From Ophioderma brevispina (taxonomy: Eukaryota > Echinodermata > Ophiuroidea > Amphilepidida > Ophiodermatidae), in NCBI GenBank assembly GCA_023653785.1, contig JAMKCH010002901.1, positions 1 to 64,000 of the forward strand: a stretch of 64,000 nucleotides of DNA, given 5' to 3'. The notes beneath the pieces were generated by a model that made no database searches, had not been told where the DNA came from, and saw nothing but the letters and a program-made list of their open reading frames with translations. Position 1 is the stretch's first letter. Each line of letters begins with the position of its first letter. The position numbers and the translations under genes are program-made. Below, in pieces: positions 48,601 to 59,169 of this stretch.

Positions 48601-48642
48601 TAGCCCTCTTCCCATTCTCATTATCCGTCTTTTGTTAGATAT

Positions 48643-48745
48643 GACCATTATTTTTGCGGAAGTGTCTTCTAGCTAGCAGATGACCATTATTTGAGATAAT
48701 GGTCATCTATCTAGCTGGATGACCCTTCCGCAAAAAATAATGGTC
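48643..48745. mobile_element. ~100 bp foldback hairpin
   Basis: GACCATTATTTTTGCGGAAG at 48643 is mirrored by cttccgcaaaaaataatggtc at the right end. The inner ctagctagcagatgaccatt is mirrored by aatggtcatctatctagct. The arms are about 48 bases around a 3 base loop. The motif gaccattatt is also nested inside each arm. Non-coding. Confidence 0.8.
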
Positions 48746-50089
48746 AGTATCACAAAGAAACATACTATAGGAATTGGTGTAGAAACACCGGCTACCATTG
48801 TCTGGGGGAAGGGATTATTTAATTATAATCGCATTATGGACACTGCCATGATCGCACAACTCCCCTGTCTTAGGGAGTTATTTGCGATACAAACAAAAAA
48901 GTCTGTCAGGCTGATGCCGCAGCGTACGGTTATTCCATGGTGTCGTAAGCGATTGATATTAAAATACTAAGCTATGTGTCGCTTGTGCCGTATAGGAATG
49001 AATATTTAATGGGTCATTACAGTAACAAGCATTAATTCCACATTTATAATACTGTTAATACTCTGGAATCAAAGTTAAATTAAAATGTTAGGGACTACCA
49101 ATTTATCGGTGGACTTCTTATATACATATTTTGCACAAAAGACGGGTAACTGTATTATTTTTTTTATTTTTGTAAGAAAACCTCCACAACTGGGACTGTC
49201 CCCATGACAAATGACATTTAAAAGTTTATTTAAATATCAATTCGACAAAAAAAGTATACTCTAAATCCTCCCGAAATCGGCCGTTAAATTCCAAATAAGC
49301 ACCCATACCTATAGCAAAATGACAGAGTTTGTCTCCCTAAAACGCTCCAACTCGGTCACAACGTAGAGGACAATTGTGATCGGCATCCGACCTTCGATAA
49401 ATGAAAATCATGACTCATAAATGTCTATTGCATACCGATGCAGAACACCAGTATATATATAGTGTGGGCTCTCGGCGGTCGGATGCTTCCCAAAAATTTC
49501 ACCCAGATGTGCCAATGGGTGGCGTGCAGTTAACAAAACATTCCCCTGCACATAATTTCAGCCTAAAACGCCGGGAATCAATCTCCCCACATTAACCAAA
49601 TCTTAATGCTTTTCACGATTCCACTTTTAGATATCAATTCTGTGGTTTCAGTGATGGTGTATTCTGAATATAATCGTCATCTGAACGAGGGTAAGAATTG
49701 GGGGGACTGTACAGTCAGCTTCTTTGCACCTGGACCACATTCCCTTTCCTTGTGAGAGTATTGTTGACACCAAAGACGACAGTTAAGCCGAGACACAGAT
49801 TTCCCCTCTATGGATTTTACACAGTGTTCAATAGGTGGAGTTACCCTACATCCAGCTGAAATGCCCCAAGATGGAATACCTCTTGTAGATTATCCCCCTT
49901 GGATATCGATTGGTGATAGAGCTCGTACACATGCGAATATAGGAAGGAATCTGGTGCTTTTATTTAAAGAAAGTTTAGGCTTATGTTCCTTTTAACGGTA
50001 AAATTATTAACTAGTATCCAAATGGTGCCGAATAATCATGGATAAATTCACATATTAATCCTTTGTCGAGTTTATGGTACGATAAAGCC
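48746..50089. other. no gene seen
   Basis: Unrecognised. The 83-codon frame at 48719 starts inside the hairpin and has no family resemblance. A 64-codon frame at 49401 likewise. Confidence 0.4.
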
Positions 50090-50237
50090 CAAACAAACCA
50101 TTCGCGCATATAATGGTCGTCTAAGATATTTTCGCTTGCTATATTCTGACATGTCTCGCCTGCGGCTCGACATGTCAGAAACTAGCAAGCTCAACACATC
50201 TCTAGAGGACCATTATATTCGCGAATGGTCGTTTGGA
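50090..50237. mobile_element. ~150 bp foldback hairpin with a GC-rich apex
   Basis: The left arm (ccattcgcgcatataatggt, cgtctaagat, cttgctatattctgacatgt) is mirrored by the right arm (acatgtcagaaactagcaag, atctctagaggaccattata, ttcgcgaatgg). The apex is c-tcgcctgcggc-tcga. Non-coding. Confidence 0.8.
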
Positions 50238-50475
50238 GACCTTTAAATCCTTACAAAATTATACTGCATCACCCTTATTTCTTAATCTCCCTTGCCCTAC
50301 GGTGGAAAATACCAGAGTAATAAATATATCACCTGTACAACTTGGGCATCTCTGGAATTCAAAAACAGTGGATGTTGTAGTCATGTAATGTAGCTCTCTT
50401 TCCCTTCATTTTGGCTTTGTCCTATTTTCATTGGGTCTGCTGGCTTTTGTGCGCCTTTGCAATAAGTATTGACGT

Positions 50476-50908
50476 CCCGGGGGGCCACTTGTGTTCAAAA
50501 AGGTGGATTGATGCGTGAACAAGATAACGCGTAAAAGGGTGTTCCTTTTTTCCAACATGTAATGTACGCGCGTACATCGTTTAGGGTGTCAAAAACAGCA
50601 AATATGCAAAACAGTATGTGTTTTTTCATAACCGAAATTGTCATGTTATAATCTCATTAATCAGGGATTAAAATCATCCAAAATATTTGTAATTGGAACT
50701 TGGGAAGTAACGCAAAGCAAGATATTAAAAGGTATATTTACGATTCAATGTACTGCGTACTTGATTGAGGGATCATAAACAGATAAAAAATACTTGTTTA
50801 GGGCATGTTTTAGCTTGTTTTTTAGTCGGTGCAATATGTGTTTAGAGTGCATTTTGAAAGTATGTTCACGAACATATCCCCTTGAATACACATATAGGCT
50901 CCCCCGGG
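50476..50908. mobile_element. hAT-like MITE, family H, with perfect 8 bp target-site duplication
   Basis: The 433 bp element begins CCCGGGGGGCCACTTGTGTT and ends with its inverted partner (aatacacatataggctcccc-cggg). It is flanked on both sides by ATTGACGT (50468-50475 and 50909-50916), a perfect 8 bp duplication of the type hAT transposases make. The interior is non-coding, with repeated gggtgt/aagggtgtt motifs. It is related to 28688-28926, which has the same tips. Confidence 0.85.
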
Positions 50909-50916
50909 ATTGACGT

Positions 50917-51300
50917 TGTGTGTATTTGGGGTGTTTTGTTGGCTTTGAAGTGCATGATTATGTGAGCATGCTAATAGATACGATTTGTACAATGCACTTA
51001 CGTTGTTTAAATCCTTTTATATTGATTTAGAATTAAACGAGTGGAATAACCAGTGACTCGTTTGTTAAATTTTAAGAGGACCCGAAAACAAACAATAGGG
51101 TTGTAGGCCGTTCCAAATTTGAACATCTCTCACGTAATCCTAGTAGCACGAACTTGCCGAACTGTCAGGCATGTATTCCAGTCTTTTTTGTCACTTTTGA
51201 AAGCTAGAATCCATAATTTAATGTCTAATATGGGGTGGGAATTCCAGCTATTTTACCTACTTACTGTAAAAAAAATCCAAAACAAAACAAAAAAACGTTC
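50917..51300. other. no gene seen
   Basis: AT-rich, with no recognised motif. Confidence 0.4.
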
Positions 51301-51745
51301 CTTGCAAAAGGTATAGAGGGTGACGGAATTCCAGCTTTTTTTACGATTTGCAGAGGAAAATTCCGGAAAAAAATCAATATTTAATTTTTCAACCTAAGAA
51401 GGTATAGAGGATGATGGAATTCCGGTTTTTTTTGTGTATTAAATTCCGGAAAAATAACCCGTTCCTTTCCTGTATTTTATTTGAAAATTTCGGAGTTTTG
51501 TTTGGATTATTTGATGAATTTTTACAATAGATTTCAAAATTGTCAAGTTTCATTAAGGATTGACACTCTATACCCCCTAGCCATAATCCTCTGAGAATTC
51601 CATGTTTTCTACATTGGTAGTCTAGGAACTCCTGGTAATTTACGGAAGGCAGTGTCTGTAATTCCTGGTAATTTATGGAAGGTAGTGTCTGGAATTCCAG
51701 GTAATTCATGGAAGTACAGCCAGGAATTCCAGTTATTTTGTGGAA
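51301..51745. repeat. GGAATTCC-rich minisatellites
   Basis: Two ~105 bp units (51315 and 51402) share ggtatagagg-tga-ggaattcc and an aaattccggaaaaa block. Then four ~38 bp units at 51615-51740 share taattcctggtaatttatgg-aagg-agtgtctg. The 138-codon minus frame across this region (51389-51805) is made of the repeats and is not a gene. Confidence 0.65.
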
Positions 51746-52142
51746 CAAAAAATCTTGCCCTCTATAGGGGGGATTTTTTTTTAATCTGGAATAGCCCCTT
51801 TGCAAAACAAGTCATAGCACCAGTCAGTTACACCCGAAGAGACAACACAGTGGGTGAGCCAACTAGTAATAATAGCAGAGAAGAAGAACACCCGTAAACT
51901 TCCTGCAGCCAAGGGTTGTCAGGATGAAGCCACTGATCTGATCAGTGGCGACAAAAGCTGGGGAAAGGCAGTCGTATCGCAGCGTATGGATAAACGGTGG
52001 TACGTGGTAGATACGTCAAACCAAACAGGGTTCATCTCCGCAAATCGCAAGAAGAGCCACTACAACAAACGCGATAAGACGCGGACACAAACGTTGATAA
52101 GACGCAAACACCAAACGCCAAATCGCAGACTGGGGATGAAAG
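51746..52142. other. no gene recognised
   Basis: A 124-codon plus frame (51854-52228) is basic and runs into the mariner left inverted repeat at 52145, so at least its end is element sequence. It has no recognised family and no evidence of function. Confidence 0.35.
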
Positions 52143-52571
52143 TACAGTGCGTATCAAAAAAAAAACGCAACAGGATTTGTTTTCAATTTTGTGAAAATAT
52201 GATTAAGTTTACAGCAACAAAAAAGTAATACCACCTTAAAGCTACACTTTTCCTCTCTCCAATGATATGTTACTCGCCCATACACGGTCATGCATGGCTG
52301 AGTAAATGCCCTCTCTTGACAGCAAGTCAATTTTGGTTTTGGACCAAGTGTTGGACAGTGAAATAATCTTGTAGAAATTAAATAAACATAATGGAATTTG
52401 CAGTAAATAATCTCAACTTATCATTTTCTTCGTTAGGATGAAATTACACATGTCCCTCAACACGGCCTCCAGCTCTCTCTACACATAGGTGAGCACGCGT
52501 CCCCATTTCGCTAACCGCTCTGCGAATCATTTGCCTCTAGGGTCGTAATGCATCAAACTCATTGATTATCC

Positions 52572-54126
52572 TCAAACGAAGTGTGGGTCAGGTGGCGGGG
52601 TGGTAAAAAGTTTGCTTTTGAGGTATCCCCAAAGAAAGAAGTCGCAAGCAGTCAGATCCGGTGATCGTTGTGGCCATTCCACATTATGATGCAGTGCAAT
52701 CATACGGTGTCCAAAGACCTCCGCCAACCTGTTCCTAACAGCTATCAGTCGATGGGATGGGGTGGTGCACCATCCTGAGCCCACCATTAACATCTAAAGA
52801 CACCTCTCTCTTGAACTGGAAAGTTTGCCATTAGTTCTGGAATCACATGCTGATTCAAGATTTCCAGGTAGCCAATTCCGTTCATGTTGTTCACGAAAAA
52901 GAATGGCCCCAATAACTAACCATTCCCACAAATACCACCCAAAACATTCAATTTCTCTCGACTGAAGTTCACATCAAAACTGAATTCTGGAGGATGACCT
53001 TGTGGAGCATACTTCCGAACATTAAATGTCGCCAACTTCCCATTCATCCAAAATCTACACTCATCGCCAATGACAAGATTGGTGAGGAACCGGTAATTTC
53101 CTTGACATTGGTCAATGAACCATTGACAAAAGTCTTGTCGTCGTGGCAAGTCCGCGGGCAGAAGTTTGTGCCGAATTTTCATTTGATATGGATGCCATCT
53201 GAGATCAAGTCTGGTGATACGATTATATGTTGCAGATGAAATTCCTAGACCATTTCTTCTGGCACTAACATTTCGTGGACTCTGCTGTAGGAGATGTCTA
53301 ACTGCCTCAATGTTCTCATCAGAACGTTCTGTTCGTGACCTTCCAGAGTTCCCTCTGTTGCGATTAAGACTGCTTCCTGTAGCCTGGTACTATTAGTTAT
53401 TAGGTGAGTTTTGGGGTGATACGGATTATACTAGTCGAGGAGTCTGTATCGGGCGAGGGCGCAGCCCGATTCCAGATACAGAATCCGAGACTAGATATAA
53501 TCCGTGTCACCTTAGAACTAACCTAATAACGATTTTATCATACCCAAAGGCCCAAGCAGAACAAAATAAGCACAAACATATGGCCTAAAGAAAATTATAA
53601 GGGTGATTCACAAAACAAAAAATACTTTACGGTAAATTGACTGTAGGCATATTGTTTTAAATGAGTGCAAGGGTGACGAATTTTCACCGACAAGAATCTT
53701 TGAAAACAGCCCTAAAAATCATCTTTTTCTGATTCACAAACAAAATTATTGATCTATTTTAAAGTCTTTTAGTATATGTGAGAGCGAGTATGCTGAAATC
53801 TTGTTCCAACTCGGTTCAATATTGCTAAAAATCGCCAAATAAGAGCAGTGACTTACGTCAAAAATGAACGCCGAATTTTCGGATTTTGGTTGTCATGATG
53901 CATGGTCACGCATGCGCAGTTCCTAACTGACATGATACGGACGTTGAGACGCTCTCCGAGGGGGTGATACGGGATACATCTAGTCAGTAAATTGAGGCGA
54001 TTATCCAATGAAAATCGAGGGATCTACATGATGGTATGATAATTCGAAATGCCTCTTGCACTGCCGTTGAATTTTGGGTTACCCAGTTACCACAAAGACC
54101 CTTTGCTCTGTAGTCAATTGAGGCAT
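52572..54126 (-). pseudogene. mariner-like transposase, broken
   Basis: Transposases of this family cut and paste the element by a DDD/E catalytic triad. The N-terminus starts at an ATG at 54126 (MPQLTTEQRVFVV, then NSTAVQEAFR), the first DNA-binding helix-turn-helix. After a ~0.6 kb insertion (53390-53986) the frame resumes with QATGSS, GRSRTERSDENIEAVRHLL, LGISSATYNRI and PYQMK, the second helix-turn-helix. The catalytic domain follows: VIGDECRFWMNGK (first Asp), GGICGNG, then an in-frame TAG, LLGPFFF, GYLEILNQHVIPEL, QDGAPPH (second Asp) and SPDLTACDFFLWGYLK (third Asp). The second and third Asp are about 41-43 residues apart; a frameshift blurs the count. There is one frameshift in the N-terminal part, the TAG, and a stop plus shift near QDGAPPH. 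It is inactive. Confidence 0.9.
53390..53986. mobile_element. foldback element inserted in the transposase gene
   Basis: About 597 bp split the transposase coding sequence between its two helix-turn-helix parts. The flanking triplet GTA is present on both sides (53387-53389 and 53987-53989). Removing the insert with one GTA rejoins the reading frame exactly (IY-QATGS). A 135 bp hairpin occupies its left side (53397-53530): ttattaggtgag, gggtgatacggattata, agtctgtatcgggc, mirrored after the apex gagggcgcag. The right tip (gggggtgatacgggatacat) is an inverted copy of part of that hairpin arm. Confidence 0.8.
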
Positions 54127-54483
54127 CTTCATGATCTTGGACACTGATGAAAATTTATAAGCATGCTACTACACATGCTTTTTGCTGGGCTAGAACCTAT
54201 GATAAGGAAATCCTTTGTGTAATGACTCACCTGACTGAACATTTGAAAAGAGAGGAAATGGAGATTTGAAGAGGAATCAAACAGCTTTGGTCCCAATCCT
54301 ATCTTCTCCACATGTTGAAAAACCTTGATTACTCAGCCATCCATGAACTTGTATGGTTGAATAACATATCATTGAAAAGAGGACACGTGTTGCTTTAAGG
54401 TGGTACTACTCACCTTGGCGTAAATCCAATTTAAATGTTCAAAACGTGAGAACAAATCCGGTTGCGTTTTTAGTACGCCTGTA

Positions 54484-54834
54484 CAAGGACATAAAAAGGG
54501 CCAAATGACAAAACACTCTAAAAATAACGCTACAAGGTGCCACAGTCTATAATAATAACAACTAGTTTTTATATAGCGTTGAACCCCGACGAAAAGGCTT
54601 TAAAAGCACTTTTGGACAAACTATTATTACGACGCCTTCAGGCAATCATCACAATAATTTCGCCTCTTCAGGTGACTGCTCAAAGATATTGCTTACAACG
54701 CACCCAAAGTCATTCAGCAGTTAGATTGTAATATTCCCACATCGCAGCTCCCTTTTTTACAAATTTTTTTTTTTTGGGGGCCCCCTTGGGTCGACGAGGC
54801 ATTGAGATGAAGTATCTTGCCAGGGACACAAACC
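54484..54834. other. no gene seen
   Basis: Unrecognised. A T run at 54764-54774 and ggggg-ccccc lead into a SINE-like body (tcgacgaggcattgagatga, agtatcttg) upstream of the head at 54835. Confidence 0.4.
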
Positions 54835-54910
54835 CGTTGACATCAGGGAGCTCGAACTCACGGTTTCACGGTCTAATGATCACGAGTCTGCACGTTTCCA
54901 CTAGCTACGG
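54775..54910 (-). mobile_element. tRNA-derived SINE head, third family, copy 1
   Basis: The minus strand reads gtaaccgtagctagtggaaa, cgtgcagactcgtgatcatt and then gtgagttcgagctccctgat (B box), followed by a short body with caagatacttcatctcaatg. It resembles the head at 60780-60870. The arms do not make a valid tRNA. Confidence 0.6.
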
Positions 54911-54989
54911 TTACTAGTAAAACCATTTTTGAACTTTGAAACAAGAATAGTCTTTTAAAAAGACAACCATCGCTTGCGAGGATGTTAGT

Positions 54990-56290
54990 ACCTATATGGT
55001 TTTAGTGTAACTAGTCCGGCAGAACCCTGCCTGAACCTAATAAAGTGTTTTGTTAAGTTTTTTTAGTAATGATTTGTATAACTGGAAGGGTCTCTTTTCA
55101 GAATCTGCCGGGTGGACTCTGTCCACCCTTGAGGGTTTGAGAAGTCAGATGGCGTCCAAGATGGCCCGCCATTACATATTTTCAGCCCAACTCCCTTCAT
55201 ATTCAAACTACATGTTATAATAATAATTTTTGTGTTTGTCTAGTCATAGGTTTTTGGTGGTCAAGTAATCATTTAAGACCAGTTTCAACCAATGAGGGGG
55301 TTACATCTGAAATCCAAGATGGCTGACCAATATGGCCGCCAATTACATGATTTCAGCTATACCTCCCTTTATATTCAACTACCAATAATATTTTTGGTGT
55401 TCTAGTCATATGTTTTTGGGATCAAGTAATCATTTAAGACCAATTTCAGACAAGGAGGGTTACCATTACGGCGGGGTCGGTAAGTACGTTATAGCCTGTT
55501 TCTAAACATTGAAAAGTAAATTGAAACCAGCGTTTGAAAAGTGACTGAATAATACGAAAGTATTTGTGGGAAAAGGGATGCGGCCAGCGTAGCGAATGCG
55601 TGTTCATTTTTCCGTGTTTGCGAGCCACCGAAGTACCCGACACAAACGTAAATTTCTCGCTAGGTTCTATAGGTTCAGACCCAATTACTGTACATATTTA
55701 AACAAAACATAGTAACGGACCTATGATGCAAACAATCCCATAGAACCCCTTCGTTTTCGGAGATATTTGAGATTTAGTTTCATTTGCAGCTCGCTATGAC
55801 GGACGGATAACGTTAATCTCTCGCGCAGTAGTACAAGTTAGCTAATATTTTTCGGAGTCTGTGCCACAGACTACACACTTCCGGACACCGCCGTAGGTTA
55901 CATCATGAGGTCAATCCAAGATGGCCGCGCCAATATGGCCACAATTACATTTTTCAGCTTAACTTAAGCTTGGATGATAAAATGGGTACCTAGTTATATG
56001 TTTTGGGGTAACCAATCCATTAGAATCAATAGACCAATCGAGGGTTCAATCATGATCAATCAATCAAATAGGCGCCAATAGTGGTGCCAATTTATTATTT
56101 TTAGCTTAATTTTGTATATTGAACCTAGGATGATAAAATTGGTTATCTAGTTTAGTTAACGTTAGTGGATCAACCAATCCATCAAAATCAATCGCAAGAC
56201 CCAGTAAGGGCTCACATTATGATAATCCACAGATACCCGCCAATATGGCCACCATATGGCGCCAGAACTTATTTGTGCTATTGGGCACTG
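54990..56290. repeat. left arm of a ~4.9 kb inverted repeat, made of ~150 bp tandem units
   Basis: The outer part (tttgtataactgg, aatctgccgggtggactctg, tccacccttgagggttt) is the inverted counterpart of 59740-59800. It is followed by about five head-to-tail units of 140-165 bases. Each has atccaagatggc(cgcc)aatatggccgcc, aattacat--tttcagct, attgaac-taggat, ttggtg-ctagt-atatgttttggg and tcaagtaatc-attaagacca. Copies start near 55138, 55312, 55917, 56055 and 56200. A family E MITE (55461-55902) interrupts the third. There is no open frame. Confidence 0.8.
55461..55902. mobile_element. ~440 bp MITE, family E, copy 2, with inverted ends and target-site duplication
   Basis: The left tip cattacggcggggtcggtaa and right tip cttccggacaccgccgta are inverted repeats over about 20 bases with mismatches. 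The host sequence ggttac lies on both sides (about 55455-55460 and 55903-55908). Removing the insert plus one copy restores the tandem-unit sequence gagggttacatc seen at 55294-55306 (gagggggttacatc). It is the same family, inverted, as 25258-25700. Non-coding. Confidence 0.8.
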
Positions 56291-57475
56291 TTAAAAATAA
56301 CCTGTAAAAAAAAAAACAGGGATTTGACGGGCAGCTGGGACTCACTACACGCAGAACGTGAAATAACTGGAGCCGTAAATAAACAATACGAAAGCCATTG
56401 CAAGGAACGTAAAATAACGGCGTAGAATCTCATATTCAACGGTGTTGGTTCGACGTGTGGCAAACAATATTAAGAATTAAAACGTAATTACAATCCTCTG
56501 ACCAATTTTCACGTTGGGTGATTGGCACCATACAGACGTTGTATTTACGTCACCCCGTGGTTGTCATGGTTGTAAAGAGTTTATTTCAGGCAAAGAATTT
56601 CGAGAAAAAAGGCAATAAACAAAGGGAAAACGTGAAGAAATAAAAATTTAACCCAGTTTATACACTTTGTTTTATGGTAATGTATACATTCTAATGTCAC
56701 CATTTACTTTTTATCATCATATGAGTAAACTCTATACATGTACCTTACATAGATTCGAACCAGGGTCTTAAGATTACAAGTCCTAAACCTTATCCACTAC
56801 ACTACATGACTTTACAGATACCAGATGCTAAAATTAAATATATATATATATATATATGTGTACTACTTTTTTCAAATTAAACTAAATATAATACAAAAAG
56901 CAGGAATCGAGTTCAACAAGAGTTTTTAAAACTATTTTTAAAAATGAAAGGGAAAATAAGATTTCGATTTTTTTAATGACGTTACTTACGACGTTATTTA
57001 ACACATTTTATAGGTAAAACGATTTTCATAGTTCATATTCTTACAATTAAAAACAAGAATGTTAAAAAAAAAGAACGTAATATTACGGAAAATATAATAA
57101 CGGTCAGCGTATAAATACTACCTTTTTCAAAATGTGTAGTATTATTTTCTAACAACTGTTTATTTACATTTTTCTGCTTCCAAACTGTAATTTTATGTTA
57201 GGTATATGTAATAAAGCGTGAAGATTATTGAATAATCGGGGTTTACCATAATTTAAAAGGTAAAGTCTGGTAAAATTAGGAACATTTTTAACAGTGTGGT
57301 GTCCAGTTATATGTTTGTTTGGTCAAGGAATGCAATGAAGCTTTTTCAAGATTGATGAAGTATTGCATTGTGGTGAAATTTAATATTGCGGATAAATGTA
57401 TGCTTTGAGCTAAAACCTACTCTAGTTTGCTGTGGTAATTTTGCTGTCTTATTACCGGGTAAATTCAACCACCTA
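56291..57475. other. no gene; contains a tRNA-like remnant and an AT microsatellite
   Basis: At 56747-56815 the minus strand reads tagtgtagtggataaggttt, aggacttgtaatcttaagac and ctggttcgaatctatg. This looks like a tRNA-Thr(TGT)-type sequence with intact A and B boxes, but its T stem has a mismatch and the acceptor arms do not pair, so it is a pseudogene or SINE head. An (AT)n run lies at 56841-56859. No other feature was seen. Confidence 0.45.
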
Positions 57476-57479
57476 TTTC

Positions 57480-58715
57480 CGACACCAAAGGTTAGTCATA
57501 GCTGGAGGCCGAAGCTTGGTGTCGGAGAAGTGGGAGGCCGACGGCCGTGAATTGGAATGAAGCTGAGTGGTTGATTCTTGGCCCAGGAAAAATGCTGAGA
57601 GAAAGAAAGCGTTTTGTGGCGTTCCGTTAAGGGCGAGGTGATTCTCTGTTATAGACAAAGCCAGATTCTGATTACTCTCCTGAATGATGCTGCGGCGACA
57701 GGGAAGAGCCTGTCTTAGTGGTGGTGTCCGCTTAAGAAGCCTAGAGAAGAGGCTCCTAAGGAGGCCTGTAGAGATGCTGGAGGGCTGATGGCAGGTCCCA
57801 AGCTGACACTAGAGAGCGTTCGGGCGGCTGTCGATGTAGCATTCCCTCGATGAGGTCGTGAAGCGCTGGTGAGTTAGACACGGTGATGCCTCCGGTGATG
57901 CCTCCGCCAAATCCCAGCTGGATGGCTGAGAGAGTTGCTCGCCCACAGCTCCAACATGATAATGTGATGCTTGGTCAACTTCTTGTCCAAGTCCAAAAGA
58001 GGCGAGGGTCTCTACGCGGCGCCCACCTGATCTTTGATGTTTCCGTTCATGAGAACGAAAAGAGGAGGGTCTTGATGTGAATAATTATCCAGCGAGGATT
58101 ATCCGGCTGAGACCAATACGCTATCACTCTTCTGACGTGTGGGAGACCTGGAATACTCTTGGACATTCGGTCTCGGCGAATATTGAACAGCGATAGACGT
58201 CCAGCTATTGCTACTCGCATGCGAAGTCTGCAGCGTGATACCACCATTGTCATACTGGTTGTGAAGCCCAGTAGTCTAGTCACAAGATATCGGTGCTGTT
58301 GAGTTTCATGAGGTCCTGGCGCACGCGCCGTGGACTGAGATGGCCCTCGCGGTCGGAACGCTATTCCCGTTTGAAGATCAGCGTCGCCCCTAAAAAGTCG
58401 ATGCTCCGCGGAGTGCTGAAGCGTTCCCTGGAATGGCGCTGCCAAGAGCCAGTCGTCCAGGTAGAAGAAGGCGAACCGAAATGGCCTCCGCCTGAGAACT
58501 CTGCTACAACCTTCACTATCCTGGTGAAGGTGCGGGGCGATGTCGACAATCCGAACGAGGAGGGCACGGGAACTGTAGAACGAGCGGCGATATAGAAAAC
58601 CGACAACTTCCGTGTGAAGGATGTACGGTAGTGTTGGGGGGTAAGCATCCTTTAAGCCAAGAGTGGATGCTCCCCGGCTCCGATTGAGTGCCTTGAGAAC
58701 GACACCTTGTAACAC
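57480..58715 (-). pseudogene. DIRS-like retrotransposon remnant: reverse transcriptase/RNase H and probable tyrosine recombinase
   Basis: DIRS elements copy themselves by RT and integrate with a tyrosine recombinase. Minus strand, from 58715: STLGLKDAYPPTLPYILHTE and GFLYR (RT block with the first Asp), FGLSTSPRTFTRIVKVVAE in a second frame, RFAFFYLDDWLLAAPF with the catalytic LDD near 58450, then FLGATL. Next come LLGFTTSMTMVVSRCRLRMR and SKSIPGLPHVRRVIAYWSQP, the connection/RNase H start known from DIRS. Lower down, HHIIMLELWAV (about 57950) fits the RNase H end. SAWDLPSALQHLYRPP (about 57800) fits the start of the tyrosine recombinase; that last call is weaker. Multiple frameshifts and a shortened middle make it inactive. 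It is GC-richer than its surroundings and lies between the two inverted-repeat arms. Confidence 0.75.
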
Positions 58716-58799
58716 ATTGTGGAACTAAGCTGCCATGTTCGACGGAAAGCAAACACTGACCACCTACTCCAGACGCCCCATGTTGTAGCAATCTATTAG

Positions 58800-59169
58800 G
58801 ATGCTACCAAAAAAAACGTACCGCTTACTGGGTTCTTTCCAAGATATGATGGCGTTTGGTAAGATATATGAAACACTTGTTATTTAACTTCTAATGCGTT
58901 TTTATTCAAGCATTTGCCAGTTGTGAAATAAGGCCAACGCTTCGTTTATGAAAATTGTGATTGAGATAGAATTAAGCCAAGATTTGAATCAGTTAAAATT
59001 ATAACATGTGCTAATAATGAGTTGGGATCGTGCATTCAAAGGTATTGTGATAAATCATATTTCACCATGCTTCAGTGCTCAGCTGACCTTTTAAGTAGTG
59101 TCATCAATGAATTTATGACCCAAAACAATGAATGAAACCAGTTTCATTTGTCACCACAAGTACCACTGT
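58800..59169. other. no gene seen
   Basis: AT-rich spacer between the DIRS remnant and the right inverted-repeat arm. Confidence 0.4.

Larger units (their letters stand above)
52145..54481 (-). mobile_element. mariner-like DNA transposon with ~160 bp inverted repeats, TA-flanked
   Basis: The left end (52145: cagtgcgtatc, aaacgcaacaggatttgttt, taccaccttaaagc, aatgatatgtta, atggctgagtaa, to 52305) is the inverted counterpart of the right end (54329-54481: ttactcagccat, taacatatcatt, gctttaaggtggta, aaatccggttgcgttttta, gtacgcctg). TA dinucleotides flank both tips (52143-52144 and 54482-54483), as Tc1/mariner elements require. It contains one transposase pseudogene on the minus strand, interrupted by a foldback insertion. 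Without that insertion it would be about 1.74 kb. Confidence 0.85.

Noticed and set aside
51389..51805. A 138-codon minus-strand gene
   Set aside because: It is translation of the GGAATTCC minisatellite, with repetitive peptide content and no family match.
56747..56815. A functional tRNA-Thr gene
   Set aside because: The A and B boxes and a TGT anticodon position can be made out, but the T stem has a mismatch and the acceptor ends do not pair.
58293..58595. A 100-codon plus-strand gene at the DIRS locus
   Set aside because: It is the antisense shadow of the DIRS reverse transcriptase.
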